64,000 nucleotides of DNA from [Clostridium] celerecrescens 18A. Its GTDB lineage: Bacteria; Bacillota; Clostridia; Lachnospirales; Lachnospiraceae. Numbering within the stretch: the first letter of the stretch is position 1; every line of letters starts with the position of its first letter. The notes under the pieces are model-generated. The model ran no database searches. It saw only the letters and a program-made list of their open reading frames with translations, and was not told where the DNA came from. The stretch covers positions 496,001 to 560,000 of the forward strand of contig NZ_PGET01000001.1 of assembly GCF_002797975.1 (NCBI RefSeq), read 5' to 3'. Positions 51,492 to 60,328 of the stretch are shown one piece after another. Position numbers and translations under genes: made by a program.

Positions 51492-52112
51492 ATGTTAAAC
51501 TGCGAAAGAACCAGTGTTATGAACATAGAAAATGCCATTCGGGGTGCAAGAAATCCCATGAATAGCTGGGACCGGATGGACAGCGGATATAATGAGAAGG
51601 GTGAATACATCCTTGGACCCAATGATCTCGGCCTTGCAAAGCGGCTGAGAAAAGCAGGAAGCGACCACCGCAAATACATCCGCCAGATCCTGGTATCTGT
51701 GGATATTACGGCGCCGATTTACTGGTGGAAAGAATACGATACCTACAAAGTGGCTACTGTGGCCAATTCCACCAGTACCATGCATAAGATTCACAGCAAG
51801 CCCTTTGAACTGGAGGATTTCAGCCATGACCATATGTCGGAAGGAACGTTGGTTTTTATGGAAACTGTGGTGTCTGAATTGGAAAAGATCCGTCTGCGCT
51901 ACATAGAGAATAAAAAGAAAGAGGACTGGTATGATCTGATTCAGCTCCTTCCATCCAGCTATAACCAGATGAGGACATGCACCTTAAATTATGAAACCCT
52001 GATCAATATTTACTTTGCAAGGCGCAGCCACAAGCTGGAAGAATGGCATGACTTCTGCCGGTGGATCGAATCACTTCCTTATGCAAAAGAACTGATCATT
52101 GGAGAAGAATAA
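51492..52112 (+). CDS. Conserved protein, possible ThyX-like thymidylate synthase relative
   Basis: A 206-residue soluble protein. 'APIYWWKEYDTYKVATVANS' and the C-terminal 'RRSHKLEEWHDFCRWIESLPY' recall phage and clostridial proteins annotated as flavin-dependent thymidylate synthases, but the classical RHRxxSxxxxSxR ThyX motif is not intact. It is followed 21 bases later by dihydrofolate reductase, which supports a link to dTMP or folate metabolism. Function therefore uncertain. An AAAGGAAG ribosome site precedes the ATG. Confidence 0.7.
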   Translation: MLNCERTSVMNIENAIRGARNPMNSWDRMDSGYNEKGEYILGPNDLGLAKRLRKAGSDHRKYIRQILVSVDITAPIYWWKEYDTYKVATVANSTSTMHKIHSKPFELEDFSHDHMSEGTLVFMETVVSELEKIRLRYIENKKKEDWYDLIQLLPSSYNQMRTCTLNYETLINIYFARRSHKLEEWHDFCRWIESLPYAKELIIGEE

Positions 52113-52133
52113 AGGAAAAGGAGGGGTTGACCT

Positions 52134-52625
52134 ATGAATATCATTGTTGCAGTGGATAAAAACTGGTCCATCGGCAATCAGGGCCAGCTTCTTGTTTCCA
52201 TCCCAGAGGATAAAAAGCTGTTCCGGGAGGAAACCATGGGGAAGGTGATCGTCATGGGACGAAAGACACTTGAGAGCCTTCCTGGAAAGCAGCCGCTCTA
52301 TGGAAGAATCAACATCGTATTGACCAGGGATCCGGATTATAAAGTAAAGGGAGCAGTTGTCTGCCACAGCCTTCCAGAGGCCCTTAAAGAGCTTGGTAAT
52401 TATCCGGAGGAGGATTGCTTTATCATAGGCGGGCAAAGTATTTACGAACAGTTTTTCCCATATTGTAAAACGGCCCATGTGACTTATATTGACTATATGT
52501 ACAGTGCCGATACACATTTCACCAATCTGGACCAGGATCCGACATGGGAAATGGCGGCGGAAAGCGATGAACAGACTTATTTTGATTTATGCTATACGTT
52601 CCGCATGTATCAGAGGAAAGGTTAA
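52134..52625 (+). CDS. folA: Dihydrofolate reductase
   Basis: Reduces dihydrofolate to tetrahydrofolate with NADPH, 163 residues, normal length. 'AVDKNWSIGNQGQLLVSIPEDKK' holds the Met20-like loop, 'VIVMGRKTLESLPGKQPL' and 'FIIGGQSIYEQFFPYC' are the NADPH-binding motifs. The active-site acid position is in 'SIPEDKKLF'. It pairs with the ThyX-like gene upstream. Confidence 0.94.
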   Translation: MNIIVAVDKNWSIGNQGQLLVSIPEDKKLFREETMGKVIVMGRKTLESLPGKQPLYGRINIVLTRDPDYKVKGAVVCHSLPEALKELGNYPEEDCFIIGGQSIYEQFFPYCKTAHVTYIDYMYSADTHFTNLDQDPTWEMAAESDEQTYFDLCYTFRMYQRKG

Positions 52626-52659
52626 ATTCAGGAGCTTTTCAGCCTTTCGCCTGTGAATT

Positions 52660-52685
52660 AACTGGATATACAAGCATATCCAGTT
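52660..52685 (+). terminator. Hairpin after folA
   Basis: AACTGGATAT (52660-52669) pairs with ATATCCAGTT (52676-52685). No T-run follows, so its strength as a terminator is uncertain. Confidence 0.45.
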
Positions 52686-52770
52686 GCTTCATCAGGATAC
52701 AAAATCTGTAAGATTATAGGCAAAATACGACCGAATCTATAAATTTTTATTGATATTTTTTTAATAAATG

Positions 52771-52799
52771 TTGTCAGTGCCATATAAAAATGGTAATAT
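52771..52799 (+). promoter_or_regulatory. Promoter of nfnAB
   Basis: TTGTCA (52771-52776), a 17-base spacer and TAATAT (52794-52799), about 87 bases before the nfnA start. Confidence 0.65.
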
Positions 52800-52885
52800 G
52801 ATACGAGTACTATTTCACCTGATCGTTGGGGAAGGCATCAGGAAAGGTGTACAGGTATATTCACGAAGACATTAGGAGGATGAAG

Positions 52886-53776
52886 ATGTATAGGATTTTA
52901 AAAGCAGAGATGTTAGCTGACAAGATCTATCTGATGGATGTGGAAGCACCTCGGATTGCCAAAGCCTGCCAGCCTGGAGAATTTGTTATTGTCAAGATGG
53001 ATGACAGAGGGGAGAGAATTCCCCTGACCATTTGTAATTATGATCGTGAGAAGGGAAGCATTACCATTGTATTCCAAACCGTTGGTGCAAGCACGGAAAA
53101 GATGGCTGTTTTAAAGGCAGGAGACAGCTTTGCAGATGTGGTGGGTCCTTTGGGCAATGCATCTGAATTCGTACACGAAGATATAGAAGAGCTGAAGAAA
53201 AAGAAATATTTATTTGTGGCCGGCGGTGTTGGAACTGCTCCTGTTTATCCCCAGGTAAAATGGATGAAAGAGCACGGCATTGACGTGGATGTCATCGTAG
53301 GGGCAAAGACTAAGGACTTATTGATTCTGGAAGATGCCATGAGAGAGCAGGCCGGAAATTTATATATAACCACAGATGACGGCTCTTATGAAAGAAAGGG
53401 CCTGGTAACTGAGGTAATCAAAGACCTGGTTCTGAACCAGGGTAAGAAATACGATGTGTGCGTAGCCATCGGACCGATGATCATGATGAAGTTCGCCTGC
53501 CTTATGACCAAGGAGCTTGGTATTCCTACGGTTGTAAGCTTAAACCCGGTCATGGTAGACGGAACCGGCATGTGCGGTGCCTGCCGTGTTACGGTCGGCG
53601 GTGAAGTGAAATTTGCCTGTGTAGACGGACCGGAGTTTGACGGCCATCTGGTTAATTTTGATGAGGCCATGAAGCGCCAGATGATGTATAAATCAGAAGA
53701 AGGGCGCGCGGTTTTAAAAGAGAGTGAGGGCGATACTCATCACGGCGGCTGCGGATTGTGTGGAGGTAACGAGTAA
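52886..53776 (+). CDS. nfnA: NfnA-like FAD/NAD-binding subunit (NADH-dependent ferredoxin:NADP+ oxidoreductase)
   Basis: A 296-residue ferredoxin reductase-like protein also annotated as dihydroorotate dehydrogenase-like or glutamate synthase-associated. FAD motif 'RIPLTICNYD', NAD motif 'AGGVGTAPVYPQ' and [2Fe-2S] cysteines in 'GTGMCGACRVTVGG' and 'FACVDGPEF' are present. The ATG at 52886 lies six bases after AGGAGG; earlier in-frame starts overlap that site. With the next gene it forms the electron-bifurcating Nfn complex linking NADH, ferredoxin and NADPH. Confidence 0.88.
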   Translation: MYRILKAEMLADKIYLMDVEAPRIAKACQPGEFVIVKMDDRGERIPLTICNYDREKGSITIVFQTVGASTEKMAVLKAGDSFADVVGPLGNASEFVHEDIEELKKKKYLFVAGGVGTAPVYPQVKWMKEHGIDVDVIVGAKTKDLLILEDAMREQAGNLYITTDDGSYERKGLVTEVIKDLVLNQGKKYDVCVAIGPMIMMKFACLMTKELGIPTVVSLNPVMVDGTGMCGACRVTVGGEVKFACVDGPEFDGHLVNFDEAMKRQMMYKSEEGRAVLKESEGDTHHGGCGLCGGNE

Positions 53777-55164
53777 TGGATGTATTAAAGAAAGTACCAG
53801 TAAGAGAACAAGACCCTAAGGTAAGAGCGACGAACTTTGAAGAGGTTTGTCTTGGATATAATGAGGAAGAAGCAAAAGAAGAAGCCAGCCGCTGCATTAA
53901 CTGCAAAAACCCCAAATGTGTAGCAGGCTGCCCGGTATCCATTAATATTCCCGGTTTTATTAAAGAAGTGGAAAAAGGAAACCATGAAGAGGCTGCCAGG
54001 ATTATTGCTGAGTCCTCTGCACTACCAGCTGTCTGTGGCCGGGTATGCCCCCAGGAGAGCCAGTGCGAAGGCCAGTGTATCCGAGGAATCAAGGGAGAAC
54101 CCATTTCTATCGGAAAGCTGGAGCGTTTTGTGGCGGACTATTCCAGAGAGTACGGTTTCGTACCGGCTGCCCCGGAAAAGACCAATGGCAAGAAGGTAGC
54201 CGTCATCGGTTCCGGTCCTTCCGGTTTAACCTGTGCCGGTGACCTGGCTAAAATGGGCTATGAAGTTACTATTTTTGAAGCTCTTCATGAACCGGGCGGC
54301 GTATTGACCTATGGCATTCCGGAATTCCGTCTTCCAAAGGAAGGTGTGGTTCAGCCGGAGATTGACAACGTAAGAAAGCTTGGCGTTAAGATTGAAACAA
54401 ATGTGATCATCGGCAAGTCCGTGACCATTGACGAGCTTTTGGATGAAGAAGGATTCCAGGCCATATTCATCGGTTCTGGAGCAGGTCTTCCTATGTTCAT
54501 GGGAATTCCGGGAGAGAACGCAAACGGCGTATTCTCTGCCAACGAATATTTAACCAGAAGCAACCTGATGAAAGCGTTCCGCAGTGATTATGATACCCCT
54601 ATCGTAGCAGGCAAGAGGGTTGCAGTGGTAGGCGGCGGAAACGTTGCCATGGATGCAGCCAGGACGGCCCTTCGTCTTGGCGCAGAGGTACACGTTGTAT
54701 ATAGAAGAAGTGAGGCGGAGCTTCCGGCAAGAGCGGAAGAAGTTCACCACGCAAAGGAAGAGGGAATCATTTTCAACCTTTTATCCAACCCGATAGAAAT
54801 TCTCACCGATGATAAAGGCTGGGTAAATGGAATGAAATGCATTAAAATGGAGCTTGGAGAGCCGGATGCTTCCGGCAGAAGAAGACCTGTTGAGATAGAG
54901 GGATCTGAATTCGTCATTGATGTAGATACCGTTATCATGTCATTAGGAACTTCACCGAATCCGCTTATATCCAATACAACTAAAGGACTGGATATCAATA
55001 AGCGTAAATGTATCATTGCTGAGGAATCTACAGGAAAGACCAGCAAGGAAGGCGTTTACGCCGGAGGAGATGCGGTAACAGGAGCTGCAACCGTTATTCT
55101 GGCTATGGAGGCCGGACGGGCTGGAGCAAGAGGCATTGATGAATACCTTTCTTCTAAGGAATAA
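53776..55164 (+). CDS. nfnB: NfnB-like NADPH-binding subunit (glutamate synthase small-chain family)
   Basis: A 462-residue flavoprotein. N-terminal cysteines 'CINCKNPKCVAGCPVSI' and 'CGRVCPQESQCEGQC' bind two [4Fe-4S] clusters; FAD ('IGSGPSGLTCAGDLA') and NADPH ('VGGGNVAMDAARTALRLG') sites follow. The stop/start overlap with nfnA (TAATG) ties the pair. Members are often mis-annotated as glutamate synthase; no large GltB subunit is present here, which favours Nfn. Confidence 0.9.
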   Translation: MDVLKKVPVREQDPKVRATNFEEVCLGYNEEEAKEEASRCINCKNPKCVAGCPVSINIPGFIKEVEKGNHEEAARIIAESSALPAVCGRVCPQESQCEGQCIRGIKGEPISIGKLERFVADYSREYGFVPAAPEKTNGKKVAVIGSGPSGLTCAGDLAKMGYEVTIFEALHEPGGVLTYGIPEFRLPKEGVVQPEIDNVRKLGVKIETNVIIGKSVTIDELLDEEGFQAIFIGSGAGLPMFMGIPGENANGVFSANEYLTRSNLMKAFRSDYDTPIVAGKRVAVVGGGNVAMDAARTALRLGAEVHVVYRRSEAELPARAEEVHHAKEEGIIFNLLSNPIEILTDDKGWVNGMKCIKMELGEPDASGRRRPVEIEGSEFVIDVDTVIMSLGTSPNPLISNTTKGLDINKRKCIIAEESTGKTSKEGVYAGGDAVTGAATVILAMEAGRAGARGIDEYLSSKE

Positions 55165-55183
55165 TCCAGATAGTAAGAAATGA

Positions 55184-55211
55184 AAGGGCTGCCAGTTCAC
55201 TGGCGGCCCTT
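55184..55211 (+). terminator. Terminator of nfnAB
   Basis: AAGGGCTGCCAG (55184-55195) pairs with CTGGCGGCCCTT (55200-55211) with one mismatch, followed by TTGAAA. Confidence 0.7.
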
Positions 55212-55233
55212 TTGAAAGGTCGTTACATTATTT

Positions 55234-56613
55234 ATGAATAAAAAAATTGATTTATTAAATGGACATATTTTTACATCATTGACCGGCCTGGCCCTTCCCA
55301 TCATGGTCACGGCCCTGGTGCAGATGGCTTATAATCTGACGGATATGGCCTGGATCGGGTTCGTCGGTTCCCCGGCTGTCGCCGCGGTCGGCGCAGGGGG
55401 CATGTATGTCTGGCTCTCCCAGGGCGTTGTTGCTCTGGCAAAAATGGGCGGCCAGGTAAAGGTAGCTCATGCGCTTGGAAAGGGAGACAGGAAGGATGCG
55501 GCAGTCTATGCTTCCGGCTCGGTTCAGATGGGGCTTTTGTTTGCACTGCTGTATGGAGTGGTGACGTTTTTCGGGGCAAAGCCTTTGATCGCCTTTTTTG
55601 GGTTAAATAATGTTTTTGTTGCATATAATGCCCAGGTTTATTTAAGGATTACCTGTGGATTGATTGTATTTTCCTTTATGAATTCGATTATTACCGGGAT
55701 CATGACAGCGATGGGCGACAGCAAAACACCGCTGCTTGCGAATTTTATCGGCCTGGTTTTGAATATGGTACTGGATCCTGTCCTGATTTTTGGGGTGGGT
55801 CCGATCAAGGGCTTAGGAGTAGCGGGGGCGGCTATTGCCACGGTCATGGCCCAGGCAGTGGTTACCGCAGTATTCCTCATTGCCATTCGAAAGGACCAGG
55901 TGCTGTTTGATAAGGTGAAGGTGTTTCATAAGGTCCCCTGGGATTATATGAAAGCCATGATCCGGATCGGTTTCCCTGCTTCCGTTCAGAACCTTATTTA
56001 TACCAGCATTTCCATGATTCTGACCCGGTTTGTGACCGGATTTGGAGATATTGCTGTGGCGGTGCTGCGGGTGGGCGGACAGATCGAATCCATATCGTGG
56101 ATGACGGCAGATGGATTTGCAGCCGCCATTAATTCCTTTGTGGGCCAAAATTATGGAGCAGGTCAGTATGGAAGAGTGAAAAAGGGCTATTTTACGGCAA
56201 TCGGAGTCATGTTTGTCTGGGGATTGTTCTGCTCAGCTCTTCTGATCGGCCTTCCCGAGCATATATTCGGGTTATTCATCCATGAACCAGAAGTTATTCC
56301 AATGGGAGTACGCTATCTTGTGATCCTGGGCTTTTGCCAGATGTTCATGTGCATTGAACTGACAACAGTAGGGGCGCTCTCCGGTCTTGGCAGGACTCTT
56401 CTCTGCTCGGTCATCAGCGTTTTATTTACTTCCGCCAGGATACCTCTTGCCATGATTTTAAGCAGCACAGCCCTTGGGCTTGACGGAATCTGGTGGGCTT
56501 TTACCATTTCAAGTATCATCAAGGGGATTCTATTCTTCATATCCTTCCTTGTGGTGGCAGGAAAGCTGCCACAGGATAAACACCAGGCCCGGCTGGAAGC
56601 GGAACTTGAATAG
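55234..56613 (+). CDS. MATE family efflux transporter
   Basis: A 459-residue, 12-segment multidrug/toxin exporter. Two MATE repeats are seen ('LTGLALPIMVTALVQMAYNLTD', 'IRIGFPASVQNLIYTSISMI'). It uses a Na+ or H+ gradient. There is no adjacent regulator. The start at 55234 lies close behind the nfn terminator, with AAAGGT upstream as a modest ribosome site. Confidence 0.94.
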   Translation: MNKKIDLLNGHIFTSLTGLALPIMVTALVQMAYNLTDMAWIGFVGSPAVAAVGAGGMYVWLSQGVVALAKMGGQVKVAHALGKGDRKDAAVYASGSVQMGLLFALLYGVVTFFGAKPLIAFFGLNNVFVAYNAQVYLRITCGLIVFSFMNSIITGIMTAMGDSKTPLLANFIGLVLNMVLDPVLIFGVGPIKGLGVAGAAIATVMAQAVVTAVFLIAIRKDQVLFDKVKVFHKVPWDYMKAMIRIGFPASVQNLIYTSISMILTRFVTGFGDIAVAVLRVGGQIESISWMTADGFAAAINSFVGQNYGAGQYGRVKKGYFTAIGVMFVWGLFCSALLIGLPEHIFGLFIHEPEVIPMGVRYLVILGFCQMFMCIELTTVGALSGLGRTLLCSVISVLFTSARIPLAMILSSTALGLDGIWWAFTISSIIKGILFFISFLVVAGKLPQDKHQARLEAELE

Positions 56614-56733
56614 CTAACCCGAAGTTCATTTGGCAGTATCTTACAATTATCAAAATTTTCCAAAAAAGACTTGAATTTCACCATGGTTATACGTTAACAT
56701 ATAAGGTAGAAAAAAGGGGAAAAGGAACTGACG

Positions 56734-57984
56734 ATGAAACGAAAAATGCAGAATATGTATGAAAGAAACAGGAAAATGATTAAAAAGCTTCTCTGCGGCC
56801 TGTTGGTAAGTGCAATGGTCTGCGGCCAGACTGTTCCCGCCTGGGCCACGTCAAAAGCAGAAAAAGAAAAGCAGGAAGCGCAAAAGAAACTGGAAGAGGC
56901 AAATAAAAAAGCCCAGGAAGCGGAAGGCAAAAAGAGTGCTGCCCAGAATCAGGTATCGAAGCTGACTTCTGATCTGACTGCTCTTTTGGCAGATATCAAA
57001 GTTCTGGAAAGTGATATGGCCAGCAAGGAAGCAGAGATCAAGCAGGCAGAACTGGACTATGCAGCGGCTAAGAAAGAGGAAGAAAAGCAGTACTCTTCCA
57101 TGAAGAAGCGAATCCAGTACATGTATGAGAAGGGGGATACAGAATATCTGGATATTTTCCTTCAGGTAAAGAACATGTCTGATCTTCTTAATAAGGCGGA
57201 ATACGTAGAAGGAATTTATACATATGACCGGAACATGCTGATCACTTACCAGGAGACAAAGCAGAAGGTGGCCGATTATAAGTCTGACCTGGAAGAGGAC
57301 AAGGCTGAGATGGAAGTCATGGAGCTGGAGTACAAGGAACAGCAATCTGCACTTGAGACACTGATCTCCACGAAGAAAAAAGAAGTTTCCAATTTCGACA
57401 GCCAGCTTGCACAAGCCAAGCAGGATGCGGCGGTTTATGCTCAGACGGTTGCAAAGAAGAATGAGGAGATCCGCAAGGCGAAAGAAGAGGAGGCCAGAAA
57501 GAAGGCAGCCGAAGAAGCCAGGAAAAAGGCGGAGGAAGATGCCAGAAAGAAAGCTGCGGCTAACACCAGCTCAAAACCCAAGTCATCCAATGCCAACAAC
57601 AAGTACACCGGACCGTCTGCCTCCAAAAGTAGCGGGGGATCAGCGGAGGGGCGTGCGGTTGCGGATTACGGACTTCAGTTTGTGGGGAACCCCTATGTAT
57701 TTGGAGGTACCAGCCTGACGAATGGTACGGACTGCTCCGGGTTTGTACTGTCTGTGTACAAGAAATTCGGCTACTCCCTGCCAAGAAGCTCTTCGGAGCA
57801 GCGCTCTGCAGGGCGTGAGGTATCCTATTCTGAAGCCCAGCCGGGAGACCTGATCTGCTATGCAGGCCATATAGGAATTTATATCGGCAATGGACAAATT
57901 GTACATGCCAGCTCCCCGTCGACCGGAATTAAGGTAGGAAATGCCACCTACCGGACGATTCTATCCGTCAGAAGAATTGTATAG
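56734..57984 (+). CDS. Secreted peptidoglycan hydrolase: coiled coil plus NlpC/P60
   Basis: A 416-residue exported protein. A signal peptide (about 15-39, ending 'VPAWA') is followed by a long coiled coil (about 40-265, PcsB-like), a Ala/Lys/Glu-rich stretch, a Ser/Asn/Lys linker (about 270-305) and a C-terminal NlpC/P60 domain. The catalytic Cys334 is in 'NGTDCSGFV', with His in 'AGHIGIYIG' and 'QIVHASS'. It cleaves stem peptides, probably at division; coiled coils of this type hold the enzyme inactive until FtsEX-like signals. Homologues lacking FtsEX control also exist. Confidence 0.94.
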   Translation: MKRKMQNMYERNRKMIKKLLCGLLVSAMVCGQTVPAWATSKAEKEKQEAQKKLEEANKKAQEAEGKKSAAQNQVSKLTSDLTALLADIKVLESDMASKEAEIKQAELDYAAAKKEEEKQYSSMKKRIQYMYEKGDTEYLDIFLQVKNMSDLLNKAEYVEGIYTYDRNMLITYQETKQKVADYKSDLEEDKAEMEVMELEYKEQQSALETLISTKKKEVSNFDSQLAQAKQDAAVYAQTVAKKNEEIRKAKEEEARKKAAEEARKKAEEDARKKAAANTSSKPKSSNANNKYTGPSASKSSGGSAEGRAVADYGLQFVGNPYVFGGTSLTNGTDCSGFVLSVYKKFGYSLPRSSSEQRSAGREVSYSEAQPGDLICYAGHIGIYIGNGQIVHASSPSTGIKVGNATYRTILSVRRIV

Positions 57985-57996
57985 GAATCTGTTTTG

Positions 57997-58023
57997 CAGG
58001 GAGGGATCCTCGGATCCCCCCCT
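57997..58023 (+). terminator. Terminator after the NlpC/P60 gene
   Basis: CAGGGAGGGATCC (57997-58009) pairs with GGATCCCCCCCTG (up to 58023) with one mismatch, followed by TTTCCTT. Confidence 0.6.
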
Positions 58024-58142
58024 GTTTCCTTAAAAAGAGCTTGCGGAAATCGACATTATATGAGAAAATGTAATCAAGTATGATGTGATATATTTAACAA
58101 AGTACTGTTCACAATTATTACTTATTCGAAAGGAGTTTTAAC

Positions 58143-58835
58143 ATGATTTATTCACAGGAAGTAGAAGAGATGTGCACAGTGGCACAGGGCGTTCATCACG
58201 GCGCTGCTCCAATCCCAGAAGAAGCAAAATGGGTAAAATCTAGAGAAGTTAAAGATATCTCCGGTCTGACACATGGCGTTGGCTGGTGTGCTCCTCAGCA
58301 GGGTGCATGCAAGCTGACTCTTAACGTTAAAGAGGGTATTATCCAGGAAGCATTAGTAGAGACTATCGGCTGCTCCGGTATGACACATTCCGCTGCTATG
58401 GCAGCAGAGATTCTGCCAGGACTGACCGTTTTAGAAGCATTAAATACAGACCTTGTTTGTGACGCAATCAACACCGCTATGAGAGAATTATTCTTACAGA
58501 TCGCATACGGCAGAACACAGAGTGCATTTTCTGAGGATGGACTTCCGGTAGGTGCGGGACTGGAAGACTTAGGAAAGGGTCTCCGTTCACAGGTTGGTAC
58601 CATGTACGGAACATTAAAGAAAGGTCCTCGTTACTTAGAGATGGCGGAAGGCTATGTAACCGGTATCGCTCTGGATGAAGAAGATCAGATCATTGGCTAT
58701 CAGTTCGTAAGCCTTGGAAAGATGACTGACTTTATCAAGAAGGGTGATGACCCGACGACTGCTTGGGAAAAGGCAAAAGGACAGTATGGACGCGTTGCCG
58801 AAGCTGCTAAGATCATTGACCCAAGACATGAATAA
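58143..58835 (+). CDS. IscU/NifU-like iron-sulfur scaffold-type protein
   Basis: A 230-residue protein with IscU-like cysteines: 'GVGWCAPQQGACKL', 'TIGCSGMTHSAAMAAE' and 'DLVCDAINTAMRE'. The N-terminal about 50 residues and C-terminal about 80 residues extend beyond the 130-residue IscU core. It is always seen beside GGGtGRT-family genes, as here. Whether it builds Fe-S clusters for that partner or uses the fold for another reaction is not known. No iscS lies in the window. AAAGGAG precedes the ATG. Confidence 0.85.
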   Translation: MIYSQEVEEMCTVAQGVHHGAAPIPEEAKWVKSREVKDISGLTHGVGWCAPQQGACKLTLNVKEGIIQEALVETIGCSGMTHSAAMAAEILPGLTVLEALNTDLVCDAINTAMRELFLQIAYGRTQSAFSEDGLPVGAGLEDLGKGLRSQVGTMYGTLKKGPRYLEMAEGYVTGIALDEEDQIIGYQFVSLGKMTDFIKKGDDPTTAWEKAKGQYGRVAEAAKIIDPRHE

Positions 58836-58910
58836 TCAGATTGGCAAAAGCCTGTCGGATAGCGGTTATCAAAGCGAAGATATTTGGCCAATAATAAGGA
58901 GGACAAGATA

Positions 58911-59921
58911 ATGGCATTATTTGAATCATATGAGAGAAGAATTGACAAAATCAATTCTGTATTAAACAGCTATGGCATTGCTTCTATTGAAGAAGCTGAA
59001 AAGATTACAAAAGATGCAGGTCTGGATGTATACGAGCAGGTAAAGAAGATCCAGCCGATCTGTTTTGAGAATGCCTGTTGGGCTTACATCGTTGGCGCAG
59101 CAATTGCAATCAAGAAAGACTGTAAAAAAGCGGCAGACGCAGCAGCAGCTATTGGAGAAGGTCTTCAGGCTTTCTGTATTCCAGGTTCCGTTGCCGACCA
59201 GCGTAAAGTAGGTCTGGGACACGGTAACTTAGGAAAGATGCTTCTGGAAGAAGAGACCGAGTGCTTCTGCTTTTTGGCAGGTCATGAGTCCTTTGCAGCA
59301 GCTGAAGGCGCAATTGGTATTGCTGAGAAGGCAAACAAGGTTCGTCAGAAACCATTAAGAGTTATTTTAAATGGTTTAGGAAAGGATGCAGCACAGATCA
59401 TTTCCAGAATCAATGGATTTACATATGTAGAAACAGAGATGGATTATTACTCAGGCGAAGTAAAAGAGCTTTGGAGAAAGTCTTACTCAGAAGGCTTAAG
59501 AGCAAAAGTTAACTGCTACGGCGCTAACGATGTAACAGAAGGTGTTGCAGTTATGTGGAAGGAAGGCGTTGACGTTTCTATCACAGGAAACTCTACCAAC
59601 CCAACCAGATTCCAGCATCCGGTAGCAGGAACCTATAAGAAAGAATGTTCAGAGAAGGGCAAGAAGTACTTTTCCGTAGCATCCGGCGGCGGTACAGGAC
59701 GTACCCTTCATCCGGATAACATGGCAGCAGGCCCAGCTTCCTACGGTATGACTGATACTATGGGACGTATGCACTCTGATGCTCAGTTCGCAGGTTCTTC
59801 TTCCGTTCCAGCTCATGTGGAAATGATGGGTCTGATCGGTATGGGAAATAACCCTATGGTCGGAGCTACCGTTGCTGTAGCTGTAGGAATTGAAGAGAGT
59901 GCAAAAGAAGGTAAATTCTAA
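58911..59921 (+). CDS. GGGtGRT family protein
   Basis: A 336-residue conserved protein of unknown function named for its glycine motif, here 'ASGGGTGRTLHPDNMAAG'. Other conserved parts are 'GLGHGNLGKMLLEEETECF' and 'GNSTNPTRFQHPVAGTYKKE'. It is soluble and Cys-containing, with its start at the ATG at 58911 behind AAGGAGG (a 9-codon upstream extension lacks a site). It forms an operon with the IscU-like gene. The last 79 bases recur at 62787-62865 with only synonymous changes. Confidence 0.88.
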   Translation: MALFESYERRIDKINSVLNSYGIASIEEAEKITKDAGLDVYEQVKKIQPICFENACWAYIVGAAIAIKKDCKKAADAAAAIGEGLQAFCIPGSVADQRKVGLGHGNLGKMLLEEETECFCFLAGHESFAAAEGAIGIAEKANKVRQKPLRVILNGLGKDAAQIISRINGFTYVETEMDYYSGEVKELWRKSYSEGLRAKVNCYGANDVTEGVAVMWKEGVDVSITGNSTNPTRFQHPVAGTYKKECSEKGKKYFSVASGGGTGRTLHPDNMAAGPASYGMTDTMGRMHSDAQFAGSSSVPAHVEMMGLIGMGNNPMVGATVAVAVGIEESAKEGKF

Positions 59922-59997
59922 GGATAAACCTTTATTTTAAAGGTAATATACCATTTGATAGTGAAAAGAGGAGTTCGCTTTGGCGGCTCCTCTTTTT
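59843..59997 (+). repeat. Direct repeat copy 1: GGGtGRT 3' end plus terminator
   Basis: The last 79 coding bases (59843-59921) match 62787-62865 at 73 of 79 positions without gaps, and similarity continues into the terminator hairpin. The two copies bound the island 59998-62786. Confidence 0.85.
59967..59997 (+). terminator. Terminator of the GGGtGRT operon
   Basis: AGAGGAG (59967-59973) pairs with CTCCTCT (59987-59993), followed by five T's. Confidence 0.85.
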
Positions 59998-60328
59998 GTA
60001 TGTCTGGGTAATGGACACTACCGGCACTAAATAAAAGGTTGTAACAAGGGTTTTTAAATGTAATATCTAATATATTATGATTCAGCAGTACTGCAGAGTT
60101 TCATATCAGGAACTATGAGGATAAGAAGTAATAATTTGAAGGAGTTAAAAAGTATTATAAAAGCTTCCCTTATGTTTTGATAATCCATTCTGCAATATTA
60201 GTATATGTGTTTACATAAAAAGGTGTGAACAAGCTGTTATATTAGGATTGCCCAGAATACCGGGAGGAAGGAGAAGGCATGGGGGTTTGGTGGGAGCAGG
60301 TCTATGGGTAGGTATGAAAATTAAATAA
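59998..60328. other. AT-rich non-coding stretch at island left end
   Basis: No gene is supported. A 10-codon frame with a ribosome site (ATG at 60279) is too short to call. The stretch is visibly richer in A and T than the operon before it and has no strong hairpin. Confidence 0.4.

Noticed and set aside
53776..55164. Glutamate synthase small subunit
   Set aside because: No large GltB subunit; the partner is the NfnA-type flavoprotein, so Nfn is the better call.
56851..57414. Minus-strand 187-codon Leu/Phe-rich frame
   Set aside because: Antisense of the coiled-coil region of the NlpC/P60 gene; no ribosome site.
60279..60311. 10-codon frame with a ribosome-like site in the island
   Set aside because: Too short and without context or conservation evidence.
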